Of a stretch of DNA of 15,165 nt, positions 12,401 to 15,165 are shown one piece after another. Under the pieces are notes generated by a model. The model was not told where the DNA came from, did not search any database, and worked only from the letters and a program-made list of their open reading frames with translations. How positions within the stretch are numbered: position 1 is the first letter of the stretch; the number at the start of each line of letters is the position of its first letter. Source of the stretch: Hemicentrotus pulcherrimus (Eukaryota; Echinodermata; Echinoidea; Camarodonta; Strongylocentrotidae); contig BEXV01000821.1 in the NCBI GenBank assembly GCA_003118195.1, positions 68,130 to 83,294 of the forward strand. Direction: 5' to 3'. The position numbers and the translations under genes are program-made.

Positions 12401-12530
12401 TCTCCTTGTCGCCAAGAGGTTTGGACCCTGAAGAATTGGATACAAATCTGTTCCTGGCATGCACAGGTTTACAGAAGGTATGCGGGCTTCTGGCTCTCCT
12501 GGCCAACCATGCAGATCTATTAGCCAACAT
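349..12530 (-). CDS. MTO1: MTO1 (MnmG/GidA family) mitochondrial tRNA wobble-uridine modification protein, 14 exons, 3' end outside window
   Basis: MTO1 acts in mitochondria with GTPBP3 to install the 5-taurinomethyl group on wobble uridine 34 of certain mitochondrial tRNAs, using FAD and a folate-derived methylene group (family knowledge). Visible here are an Arg-rich N-terminus without acidic residues over about 35 residues, fitting a mitochondrial presequence; the FAD dinucleotide-binding motif GGGHAG at residues 51-56; the [14 protein letters not shown] block at about 84-97 with its conserved Cys; GPRYCPSIE with a second conserved Cys at about 328; [18 protein letters not shown] in exon 10; and [17 protein letters not shown] and [10 protein letters not shown] in exon 11. 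The exons are 12290-12530, 11779-11874, 11415-11470, 10738-10918, 9648-9824, 8953-9065, 7873-7985, 6810-6883, 4656-4772, 3587-3717, 2804-3008, 2270-2453, 1030-1148 and 349-445. Their lengths sum to 1904 nt and every phase agrees. Animal MTO1 is about 690-720 residues, so the C-terminal segment is missing on the left. No internal stop or frameshift was found. Confidence 0.95.
446..1029 (-). other. MTO1 intron 13
   Basis: It contains the SINE at 483-690. The rest (691-1029) is AT-rich, and I see no gene or recognisable repeat in it. Confidence 0.85.
483..690 (-). mobile_element. tRNA-derived SINE in MTO1 intron 13
   Basis: Read on the minus strand, GGCGCGATAGCTCAGTCGG carries a pol III box A (TAGCTCAGTCGG, 668-679), and GGTTCGAAACC (626-636) is a perfect box B. 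The anticodon-loop-like CTCGTAA suggests a tRNA-Thr-like ancestor, but the anticodon stem does not pair, so it is not a working tRNA. A tRNA-unrelated body follows with GTCCCTCGGA (568-577) and a CCACCACCACCAC tail. It lies in the same orientation as MTO1. Confidence 0.8.
1030..1148 (-). CDS. MTO1: MTO1 exon 13: LAERLKIE segment
   Basis: The acceptor TTCTTTTATAG is followed by TGCAATGG. The exon encodes [20 protein letters not shown], then [12 protein letters not shown], where LAERLKIE matches the C-terminal helical domain of animal MTO1 (YEGY region in bacteria). The donor is TTGAGG before GTAAGTAC. It is 119 bp, phase 2 to phase 1. Confidence 0.92.
1511..2053. mobile_element. Candidate non-autonomous DNA transposon (MITE-like), TTAA-flanked
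   Basis: TTAA at 1511-1514 is followed by AGGGACTTGGTAACATTGTT (1515-1534). Its near-perfect reverse complement (19 of 20) at 2030-2049 is followed by TTAA at 2050-2053. The 535-bp interior is AT-rich and holds no long open frame. The TTAA target recalls piggyBac-type insertion, but those elements usually start CCYT, so the superfamily is uncertain. It sits in MTO1 intron 12 and ends 2 bp from the exon 12 copy. Confidence 0.65.
2056..2184 (-). pseudogene. Decayed partial copy of MTO1 exon 12
   Basis: It aligns with 2270-2408, the downstream three quarters of exon 12, at roughly 75-80 percent identity with a deletion of about 10 bp. Shared blocks include CTCATTTTGTC, TTTCCAAACA-TGATTGAA, GCCATG-TTCTC, and GACTGATC-GAG. 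The position of the splice donor reads ATTT instead of GTAA, so it cannot act as a normal exon. It is in the same orientation as the gene. Confidence 0.8.
2270..2453 (-). CDS. MTO1: MTO1 exon 12: [10 protein letters not shown] and variable helical region
   Basis: The acceptor ATTCCTACAG leads into [15 protein letters not shown], matching the family block after LTLRG. The remainder is a poorly conserved, charged helical stretch, as expected for animal MTO1. The donor is ATGAG before GTAAGATT. It is 184 bp and ends in phase 2. A diverged copy of its downstream three quarters lies in intron 12 at 2056-2184. Confidence 0.92.
2454..2803 (-). other. MTO1 intron 11, nothing recognised
   Basis: 350 bp of unique-looking AT-rich sequence between exons 12 and 11. 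No repeat, RNA gene or exon was seen. Confidence 0.85.
2804..3008 (-). CDS. MTO1: MTO1 exon 11: [29 protein letters not shown]
   Basis: After acceptor TTCTCCCAG the exon encodes [14 protein letters not shown], then [20 protein letters not shown] and [20 protein letters not shown], all canonical MnmG/MTO1 motifs. It must splice at AGAG before GTCAGG (donor at 2803), because the next exon supplies [11 protein letters not shown] in the correct phase. The GTCAGG donor is weaker than the others in this gene. It is 205 bp and ends in phase 1. Confidence 0.94.
3391..3577 (+). mobile_element. SINE body in MTO1 intron 10, abutting the exon 10 splice donor
   Basis: It starts with GTCCCTCGGATAGGACG, continues through GCACGTTAAGAACCCACTG and an AGTATAGTAC...ATACTCTGTATAG stretch, and ends with a short GGAAGAAG tail. 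It matches the reverse complement of 14980-15165 over nearly its whole length. It shares the GTCCCTCGGA module with the SINE at 483-690. No tRNA-like head is recognisable, so the 5' end is truncated or diverged. Confidence 0.8.
3587..3717 (-). CDS. MTO1: MTO1 exon 10: [31 protein letters not shown]
   Basis: The acceptor TACTCTTTAAG is followed by GTTATGG. The exon encodes [18 protein letters not shown] and then [18 protein letters not shown], the most strongly conserved block of the family (FAD-binding loop). The donor is GCACAG before GTAAAG. It is 131 bp and ends in phase 0. A SINE ends only 9 nt beyond the donor, and a decayed copy of the first part of this exon lies upstream in intron 9 at 3872-3934. 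Confidence 0.95.
3872..3934 (-). pseudogene. Decayed partial copy of the 5' part of MTO1 exon 10
   Basis: It aligns with 3665-3720, the first 53 bp of exon 10 and its AAG acceptor; shared runs are TAATGATGGTTTGATCT, TCTAGGGT and ACATAGTC-TACTC. Relative to the exon it has a short insertion and in-frame stops, so it is non-coding, although the AAGGTTA acceptor sequence is kept. It lies in intron 9, about 150 bp upstream of the real exon 10 in transcript direction. Confidence 0.8.
3935..4655 (-). other. MTO1 intron 9, part upstream of the exon 10 copy
   Basis: It holds the degenerate tandem repeat at 4120-4222 and a short pyrimidine run (4310-4334). Two overlapping open frames at 4266-4511 look like chance in AT-rich DNA. 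Confidence 0.7.
4120..4222 (+). repeat. Degenerate tandem repeat, GGGTAAnTGTCCAGG-type units
   Basis: About four diverged units with the core GTCC/AGGG/TAA: GGGTAAGTCGTCCCAGG, GGGAAATAGCCCACCAA, GGGTAAATGTCCAGG and GTATAATTGTCTAGG. The alignment is weak in the second unit. It sits in MTO1 intron 9. Confidence 0.45.
4656..4772 (-). CDS. MTO1: MTO1 exon 9: [11 protein letters not shown] segment
   Basis: The acceptor TAAACCTAG is followed by GCCTGAATAC. The exon encodes [20 protein letters not shown], matching the region (YPQGLSTTLP-like) after LEPEG in the family, then [13 protein letters not shown]. The donor is CCAG before GTATGT. It is 117 bp, phase 1 to phase 1. The upstream intron 8 is the longest, because it carries the LINE remnant. 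Confidence 0.93.
5250..6453 (+). pseudogene. Broken LINE reverse transcriptase, 5'-truncated
   Basis: It encodes the C-terminal two thirds of a non-LTR reverse transcriptase: [14 protein letters not shown], motif A VFVDFKK (followed by VFN where AFD is usual), GVRQGC, the catalytic LRFADD box at about 5662-5679, FKYLGA, and the tail with [20 protein letters not shown] and [12 protein letters not shown], ending at TGA 6451-6453. It is dead. A TAG at 5398-5400 replaces an expected Trp codon, and the frame shifts near 5825, near 5903 and near 5985. The endonuclease and the N-terminal RT are missing, a 5' truncation typical of LINE insertions. It lies in MTO1 intron 8, antisense to the gene. The family resembles the abundant RTE-like endonuclease/RT elements of marine invertebrates; clade assignment is uncertain. 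Confidence 0.9.
6470..6678. repeat. 50-bp inverted repeat enclosing histone-like stem-loops, directly after the LINE stop codon
   Basis: The left arm (6470-6518) and right arm (6629-6678) are reverse complements with about 46 matches of 50; both contain GGTGCACCATGTGAGAGAGA or its complement. The spacer of about 110 bp holds two small hairpins, AGTTCT-TTTC-AGGACT (6573-6588) and GAGTCCT-TTTG-AGGACTC (6614-6631), the latter running into the right arm. It begins only 17 bp after the LINE stop codon, so it may be the 3' part of that element or a separate foldback element. Confidence 0.85.
6573..6606 (+). promoter_or_regulatory. Histone-mRNA-type 3' stem-loop plus downstream-element-like purine tract
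   Basis: A 6-bp stem with loop TTTC, preceded by CCAAC and followed by ACAC, fits the metazoan histone 3' stem-loop pattern RRYYCT-TTTC-AGRRYY. Ten nt later CAAAAAAGA resembles the histone downstream element CAAGAAAGA that pairs with U7 snRNA (known consensus). No histone coding sequence was recognised upstream. The function here is inferred from similarity only. Confidence 0.4.
6810..6883 (-). CDS. MTO1: MTO1 exon 8: [18 protein letters not shown]
   Basis: This 74-bp exon follows acceptor TTTTACTCAG and reads [24 protein letters not shown]. It carries the conserved second Cys of the family (C in GPRYCPSIE) and the LEPEG motif. The donor is TGAAG before GTAAGATT. It enters in phase 2 and leaves in phase 1. 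Confidence 0.94.
6884..7872 (-). other. MTO1 intron 7, no gene supported
   Basis: AT-rich. It includes a short GCACCA...TGGTGC hairpin near 7010-7027. Plus-strand open frames at 7528-7813 (91 and 87 codons in two frames) resemble no family I know and are probably chance. Confidence 0.65.
7873..7985 (-). CDS. MTO1: MTO1 exon 7: [11 protein letters not shown] segment
   Basis: The acceptor TTATCTCCACAG leads into [19 protein letters not shown], which matches the conserved CYLTHTN region of MnmG/MTO1. The exon ends in NGP plus AG before GTACGAG. It is 113 bp and ends in phase 2. The final Arg of GPRYCPSIE is completed by the first base of exon 8. Confidence 0.94.
7986..8952 (-). other. MTO1 intron 6
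   Basis: It contains the hairpin at 8612-8677. Near 8450 the segment TTAAGCCCGGCGCACACAAC looks like the terminal repeat of a hAT-like MITE, but no matching inverted end was found. Confidence 0.6.
8612..8677. other. Imperfect 66-nt hairpin in MTO1 intron 6
   Basis: AAAAGCCAA...TGACTTCA...AGACAA pairs with TTGTCT...TGAAGTCA...TTGGCTTTT around a loop of about 9 nt. There is a 6-7 nt bulge on one side and a small mismatch. The size resembles a microRNA precursor, but no known microRNA seed was recognised. Confidence 0.4.
8953..9065 (-). CDS. MTO1: MTO1 exon 6: [12 protein letters not shown] segment
   Basis: The acceptor TTGATGTAG is followed by GTACTCCTCCTCG, giving [22 protein letters not shown] and then IPPIPFSFM. 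This continues GRLKTG of exon 5 exactly as in the family. The exon ends AATACAG before GTAAATG. It is 113 bp and ends in phase 0. The intron upstream of its acceptor is strongly purine-rich on the plus strand, that is, pyrimidine-rich in the transcript. Confidence 0.93.
9066..9647 (-). other. MTO1 intron 5 with a strongly purine-rich plus strand
   Basis: From about 9085 to 9380 the plus strand is dominated by A and G, for example AAAAAAAGAAGAGGAAGAAG near 9100. This gives a long pyrimidine-rich stretch in the MTO1 transcript upstream of the exon 6 acceptor. No gene was seen. Confidence 0.7.
9648..9824 (-). CDS. MTO1: MTO1 exon 5: TTGTFLRG and GRLKTG motifs
   Basis: After acceptor ATTCTAG the exon encodes [21 protein letters not shown], then [21 protein letters not shown] and [14 protein letters not shown] and GRLKTGTPPR are hallmark motifs of the MnmG/MTO1 family. 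The donor is ACAG before GTAAGC. It is 177 bp, phase 1 to phase 1; the Gly codon of KTG is completed by the next exon. Confidence 0.95.
10121..10214 (+). mobile_element. SINE/LINE 3' tail with AGCGCTTT hairpin and (ATT)n
   Basis: GTAAAGCGCTTTGAGAG...GAAAAAGCGCTATATAAG followed by (TATT)/(ATT)n is a tail I recognise from dispersed retroposons of many marine animals. AGCGCTTT and AAAGCGCT form an 8-bp stem. The tail lies in MTO1 intron 4, and the 5' part of the element is not recognisable. Confidence 0.65.
10336..10560. mobile_element. Foldback element with 106-bp arms in MTO1 intron 4
   Basis: The arms 10336-10441 and 10455-10560 are reverse complements with about 93-95 percent identity and only a 13-nt loop. 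Shared blocks include GGACAAAATATACAGTTCC and AAAGGAACATCCCTTCAC. TGACACTAT occurs at 10333-10341 and again at 10561-10569 and may be a 9-bp target duplication, though it overlaps the arm on the left. No open frame of note. The RNA would form a long hairpin on either strand. Confidence 0.85.
10738..10918 (-). CDS. MTO1: MTO1 exon 4: LRAQIDR segment and start of the inserted domain
   Basis: The acceptor AATTGTAG leads into [18 protein letters not shown], the conserved block in which the family contacts the FAD-side helix. The middle part, with VEDLI and a Gly/Glu-rich stretch, is variable as in animal MTO1. The exon ends GVVL plus one base before GTAAGT. It is 181 bp, entered in phase 0 and left in phase 1. 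Confidence 0.94.
10919..11414 (-). other. MTO1 intron 3
   Basis: No gene. A loose inverted repeat (ATTTGGCA...CCATTT / AAATGG...TGCCAAAT, about 11190-11246) could fold into an imperfect hairpin. Confidence 0.6.
11415..11470 (-). CDS. MTO1: MTO1 exon 3 (56 bp micro-size exon)
   Basis: This very short exon is too small to stand out as an open frame. After acceptor TTCTAATAG it reads [19 protein letters not shown], the family motif that precedes the conserved LRAQID. It ends TTTGG before the donor GTGAGA. The split Asp codon comes from the last G of exon 2 plus AT. Confidence 0.93.
11471..11778 (-). other. MTO1 intron 2 with an A homopolymer
   Basis: It holds a run of about 19 A (11683-11701). 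No other feature was recognised. Confidence 0.75.
11779..11874 (-). CDS. MTO1: MTO1 exon 2: [14 protein letters not shown] block
   Basis: The acceptor TTTTGTCTAG is followed by GTGTAATG, so exon 1 plus exon 2 read [18 protein letters not shown]. This is the highly conserved FAD-contacting segment of the MnmG/MTO1 family, and its Cys is invariant there. The exon continues with [15 protein letters not shown] and ends at TGTG before GTAAGT. It is 96 bp, entered and left in phase 1. Confidence 0.95.
12064..12093 (-). repeat. Short exon-12-like fragment in MTO1 intron 1
   Basis: GCTGATTTGAGCAGGCTCTTGCTCTCT matches the exon 12 stretch around 2355-2385 (CTGATCCGAGCAGGTTCTTGCTCTCT) with three substitutions and one indel, in the same orientation. 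It is too short to be certain of common descent. Confidence 0.4.
12290..12530 (-). CDS. MTO1: MTO1 exon 1: start codon, mitochondrial presequence, FAD-binding motif
   Basis: This exon encodes residues 1-80 and the first base of codon 81. I chose the ATG at 12528-12530 because it begins [15 protein letters not shown], a basic, amphipathic-looking presequence. An in-frame TTG ten codons upstream is an unlikely start in an animal. The mature protein opens with [13 protein letters not shown], the beta-alpha-beta FAD fold. The exon ends ATAG, and the intron begins GTAAGAG at 12289. The first 58 bases of the coding part are duplicated at 12981-13038. Confidence 0.93.
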
Positions 12531-12582
12531 CTTGGGAGGACTTTCCTGAATCACCTGCAAATTCGTCTGAAAATATACACAG
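12473..12582. repeat. 110-bp direct duplication, copy 1 (overlaps MTO1 exon 1)
   Basis: It matches 12981-13090 at 108 of 110 positions; the two differences are near the right end (C/A and A/T). It covers the first 58 bases of the MTO1 coding sequence, its ATG and 52 bp of 5' flank. A 397-bp LINE fragment and one N separate the copies. Confidence 0.95.
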
Positions 12583-12979
12583 CGCCCTCCTTTTATTACA
12601 CAGAAAGGCAGATTGCATCAAAATATCTCCATAATAACATAAATGATTTCCTAATGTTGCATTGCAACATTCGCAGCGCCAACACAAATTTCGATTCTCT
12701 GCGCTCTCTTTTATTGAACTCCAAACTCAATTGTTCGGTTATAGGATTATCAGAAACCTGGTTTAACAATAGTACCCATTTACCCTTTTATACTTTACCT
12801 GGATATAACTTGATTACAAATAACAGAACAGGAAAAACAGGTGGAGGTGTCGGCCTGTATATATCGCAACGATATGAGTACAAGTTAAGGCCTGAACTCA
12901 ATTACATGAACGATTTCATAGAAACCCTCTTTGTTGAAATAATCGTTCCTAATGACAAAAACATTTTAGTTGGAATTAC
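12583..12979 (+). mobile_element. Non-LTR retrotransposon fragment: endonuclease (APE-like) N-terminal half
   Basis: An open frame covers the inserted DNA from the left copy of the duplication to the N. It reads LMLHCNIRSANTNFDSLRSL, then SVIGLSETWF and GYNLITNNRTGKTGGGVGLY. These are the NIRS, LSETW and NR...GGGVxLY blocks of the apurinic-type endonuclease of LINEs in the CR1/Jockey-like assemblage (family knowledge). The frame is intact, which suggests a young element. The catalytic C-terminal endonuclease motifs and the whole reverse transcriptase are absent. They were lost at the N (12980) or never inserted. It lies antisense to MTO1. Confidence 0.8.
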
Positions 12980-12980
12980 N
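12980..12980. other. Single ambiguous base (N) at the LINE/duplication junction
   Basis: This is the only non-ACGT base in the window. It sits exactly where the LINE fragment stops and the second copy of the 110-bp duplication starts, so it marks an unresolved join in the assembly or an unresolved insertion end. Confidence 0.9.
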
Positions 12981-13090
12981 AGAAGGTATGCGGGCTTCTG
13001 GCTCTCCTGGCCAACCATGCAGATCTATTAGCCAACATCTTGGGAGGACTTTCCTGAATCACCTGCAAATTAGTCTGAATATATACACAG
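12981..13090. repeat. 110-bp direct duplication, copy 2 (orphan MTO1 start region)
   Basis: This is the second copy of 12473-12582. It carries an orphan ATG (13036-13038, minus strand) and 19 codons of the MTO1 presequence, which then run into an ambiguous base and antisense LINE sequence. It begins immediately after the N at 12980, which points to a contig join or gap rather than a simple target-site duplication. Confidence 0.95.
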
Positions 13091-13886
13091 TATGAAGAAG
13101 TTACCAATAAAATTGGAAATGCAGCATATCTATGACATTTAACCCACACTTATAGTCCATTGGAAAAAATAGCAAAAAAAAAAGCAAAATAATAGGCCGC
13201 CTCGTCCTTTAAGAAAAAAAAGAAACCCATTATTTTTGTTATTTGGCCTTATGATAAGAGCAGATGACAAAAAAGAAGACGTTTTTAGGAAATTATGGGT
13301 CAAAAGAGACAGCCATGTTGAAAGTCTATTTTAACACTCGCGCACTGTACTAGCGCTACGCAGCGCTAGCGCAGATTATTTCAGTCAAGTTGGTAAGTGG
13401 ACCCGATTTATTAAAGCCCTGGCCTAATTTACAAAATAATATGCACGAGGTAAAATGACATTTGGGGGGATTTTCGGGGCATAAAAATAAATGGCCATGG
13501 AGTTAGCAAGGGAATGCTTATAGTCGGTTTCCGTCTCTAAAGAGAGAGCCGACCCTACCCTAATAGGAGGCTAACGAACGAAAGAGACAGAAAAATTCGG
13601 TCTAGGCCAGGCGTAGAAGGAAGGGCCTACTTATGAGCTGGATATCTCCCATTTTATGGAAATTCTAGAGTCGGCAGATGGGTGATTTGTCTTAGTGAAA
13701 GAAAATGCTTTCTTTTAATCTTTGTTTTATTATAAACAAATTACTAATTAAAAAGTTAGATTTCGGCATTGGCCTGGAGCTGGCCTCCCTAGACCCTAGT
13801 CATGTCTTTCGGATGGTGATGTTTAAAGGTTGGTCCCCAGACGTAAATAATCAGATTTGATTGATAAACGTCTGTAAAAACCAAAT
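13091..13886. other. Intergenic or 5' intron of MTO1, no gene recognised; two hairpins
   Basis: No exon of either neighbour was seen. The stretch holds a perfect GC-rich palindrome (13350-13369: CTAGCGCT, 4-nt spacer, AGCGCTAG) and a stem-rich segment around 13523-13553 (GTCGG ... TCTCT AA AGAGA ... CCGAC). If MTO1 has a non-coding first exon at about 13917, this is its first intron. Confidence 0.5.
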
Positions 13887-13949
13887 ACACACACACACAC
13901 ACACCACTTACTTACCACTCACTATCAGCTCAGCTCAGCTCAGCTCAGT
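13887..13949. repeat. (AC)n microsatellite and (CAGCT)4 short tandem repeat
   Basis: An uninterrupted AC run of nine units (13887-13904) is followed by four CAGCT units at 13926-13945 and a partial unit. They flank the predicted minus-strand splice donor at 13915. Length variation here could affect the spacing of the MTO1 5' region. Confidence 0.85.
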
Positions 13950-14330
13950 GCAGTCAGTGTATGGCAGGCATGTGACAGCTAGCTCGGTTGCACGTTACAC
14001 ATGGTCTGCAGGTACCCCGGGCCGAGGTCCGGATTCGGAGGCTGCTATGCAGCCGCAGTGCCGTGCTTTCTTGACTTTAAGTTTGTCTTTGCCTTTGGCC
14101 TTAATTTCACGACACCAATTTGTCTAAATTTACAACAGAATCTGAAAACTTTTTTTTCGTCTGAGCTAGTTACTTGACTTTCTGAGATAACGTACTGCCA
14201 ACAAAGGGATTTTCGTAAAATTGTGAGTAAAAATTGGAAATAGCAGACACAATTAGATAAATTAACGCGCATGCGCAGCTCTCTCAGTATATTTGGCACA
14301 AACAGTAATAGATCTAGAGGTCTATATTAT
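13917..14330 (-). promoter_or_regulatory. Candidate bidirectional promoter and possible MTO1 non-coding first exon
   Basis: On the minus strand the sequence GAGTG is followed by GTAAGTAAG, a near-ideal splice donor (GT at 13915-13914). It would pair with the acceptors just upstream of the MTO1 ATG (TTTTCAG or TTTGCAG, 12561-12572). To its right are a locally GC- and CpG-rich stretch (about 13985-14070) and the NRF-1 palindrome. This fits a small 5' untranslated exon with a promoter shared with IFT20. No TATA box was recognised. It is an inference from signals only; no transcript evidence is available. Confidence 0.35.
14267..14276. promoter_or_regulatory. NRF-1-type palindrome in the MTO1-IFT20 intergenic region
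   Basis: GCGCATGCGC is a perfect self-complementary match to the NRF-1 binding core (YGCGCAYGCGCR, known consensus); the extended match is CGCGCATGCGCA at 14266-14277. It lies about 255 bp upstream of the IFT20 ATG and about 350 bp upstream of the possible MTO1 first-exon donor. NRF-1 commonly controls nuclear genes for mitochondrial proteins and often sits in bidirectional promoters. Occupancy is inferred. Confidence 0.6.
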
Positions 14331-14530
14331 GAGAAATTAAAATTAAAAAACCCTATTTTTATATCATAAATCTTTTTACTGTAAAAAAAATTATGAGAAA
14401 GAATTTAAATTGTTTAGTTTCGATAATGAATCTGTGCAAAAAATGTTATTAATACTATTTAGAACGAGGCTGCTGCATATTTCTCTCGAAATCAATTTGA
14501 TTAGAAAGTCTACAATTGTATACCGTAACC

Positions 14531-14657
14531 ATGGCTGATGAAGCTCTTGCAAATGCTGGTTTGCACTTTGATGATTTGAATAAGATACGAGTATTGGAAC
14601 CTGAGATTCAAAATCAAACGACAGAACTGAAGGAGGAATGTAAAGATTTCGTAGATA
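14531..14657 (+). CDS. IFT20: IFT20, first coding exon (42 codons plus 1 nt)
   Basis: IFT20 is a small coiled-coil subunit (about 132 residues) of the IFT-B complex. It moves cargo along ciliary microtubules and also links membrane-protein sorting at the Golgi to the cilium (family knowledge). The exon reads [20 protein letters not shown], then [20 protein letters not shown] and VD. It follows the animal IFT20 N-terminus closely, including AGLHFD-LNK-RVL and [12 protein letters not shown]. The start is ACCATGG, a good Kozak context. The exon ends GATA before GTAAGTAA in phase 1, so the next codon would be Lys as in the family. Exon 2 is not found in the remaining 508 bp and must lie to the right. 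The gene is divergent from MTO1, with about 2 kb between their start codons. Confidence 0.93.
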
Positions 14658-14979
14658 GTAAGTAAACTGGAAATTGATTGAGTCCATCTGACATCGCAGC
14701 GCTGTCGCTAGCGGGACTGTATCGAGCCGACTCTGGCCCGTCCCCGGCCCCTAGCCCTGTCATGCCACTGTATGTAGCCAAGGGATTAGTGGCGCTTGAT
14801 GCATGGCTGTGCTGCAGTGCTGTGTTGCATGTTGTGGCTTGTTTAGATCTAGATCTATATCCACTCCCATAAAGCATACAGTCAAAGCTAATGCATATTG
14901 ACCTCAGGGGCTCATTCCTAGAAACCAACGACAAGACAGGCATAACTTGTTCCGCCAACTACAGAGATGTCTCTGTCAA
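14658..14979 (+). other. Start of IFT20 intron 1, GC-rich
   Basis: It begins GTAAGTAA after exon 1. 14690-14765 is markedly GC- and CpG-rich, unlike the rest of the window, and may extend the promoter-associated region. No second IFT20 exon was found. Confidence 0.6.
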
Positions 14980-15165
14980 CTTCTTCTTCTTCTTCCTTTT
15001 GAGTACAGACCTCTTTACAGAGTATTATCATACTATACTGGGGGTGTGCAGGTGGACCACTACACCGGGGTTTCCCCCTACTCTTATTCGAATAGTGCAG
15101 TGGGTTCTTAACGTGCAAAGGTAGTGACTCTTCTCTACACGGGGCCTCCATTTAACGTCCTATCC
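14980..15165 (-). mobile_element. SINE body in IFT20 intron 1, runs off the window
   Basis: This is an inverted relative of 3391-3577. On the minus strand it begins at the window end with GGATAGGACGTTAAATGG, continues through GCACGTTAAGAACCCACTG and ATACTCTGTAAAGAGG, and ends in a GAA-rich tail (14980-14995). It differs from the other copy by scattered substitutions and small indels. The head lies beyond the right edge. Confidence 0.8.

Noticed and set aside
12558..12560. Upstream TTG as the MTO1 start codon
   Set aside because: TTG starts are rare in animals, and the ATG ten codons downstream begins a convincing mitochondrial presequence.
12459..13031. A single 190-codon protein joining MTO1-antisense sequence with the LINE endonuclease
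   Set aside because: Both ends are antisense to the duplicated MTO1 exon 1 and the frame crosses an N; only the middle part is LINE coding sequence.
14525..14540. RFX X-box at the IFT20 start (GTAACCATGG)
   Set aside because: Only a half-site fits the X-box pattern, and the CCATGG part is explained by the Kozak context of the start codon.
14614..14958. 114-codon minus-strand open frame over IFT20 exon 1 and intron 1
   Set aside because: It overlaps the IFT20 coding exon on the opposite strand and shows no recognisable motif; probably a product of local GC-rich sequence.

Overview
This window looks like nuclear DNA from a metazoan, probably a marine invertebrate deuterostome. The base composition is AT-rich, coding sequence is split into short exons with GT-AG introns of 300 bp to 2 kb, and the introns are full of tRNA-derived SINEs, LINE remnants and foldback elements. 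The SINE modules (a tRNA-like head and the module containing GTCCCTCGGATAGGACG) resemble repeats I associate with sea urchins and other echinoderms. That taxonomic guess is from memory and is only moderately secure. Nothing bacterial, no CRISPR array and no functional rRNA or tRNA gene was seen.

The main gene occupies about 12.2 kb on the minus strand. It is the nuclear gene for mitochondrial MTO1 (bacterial MnmG/GidA homologue), the FAD-dependent subunit of the enzyme that modifies the wobble uridine of mitochondrial tRNAs. I could place 14 coding exons, from the ATG at 12528-12530 down to 349. They join in phase without a gap and give 634 codons plus 2 nt. The last exon or exons, encoding the roughly 60-90 residue C-terminal helical domain, lie to the left of base 1.

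At the right edge on the plus strand is the first coding exon of IFT20 (14531-14657), a subunit of the ciliary IFT-B transport complex. The two genes are arranged head to head. Between them lie a small GC-rich patch, a perfect NRF-1-type palindrome (14267-14276) and a minus-strand splice-donor sequence (13916|13915) that could end a non-coding first exon of MTO1. This suggests a shared or bidirectional promoter region.

The introns and intergenic DNA hold, from left to right: a hairpin and a 36-bp inverted repeat (19-187); a tRNA-derived SINE (483-690); a TTAA-flanked 535-bp element with 20-bp terminal inverted repeats (1511-2053); a decayed partial copy of MTO1 exon 12 (2056-2184); a SINE that stops 9 nt from the exon 10 splice donor (3391-3577); a decayed partial copy of exon 10 (3872-3934); a broken LINE reverse transcriptase (about 5250-6453), followed at once by a 50-bp inverted repeat enclosing two histone-mRNA-like stem-loops (6470-6678); an imperfect hairpin (8612-8677); a SINE/LINE tail (10121-10214); a foldback element with 106-bp arms (10336-10560); a short exon-12-like fragment in intron 1 (12064-12093); and a LINE endonuclease fragment (12583-12979) bracketed by a 110-bp direct duplication of MTO1 exon 1 that meets a single N at 12980. 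The last of these may be an assembly artefact. A further SINE copy (14980-15165) sits in IFT20 intron 1 and runs off the window.
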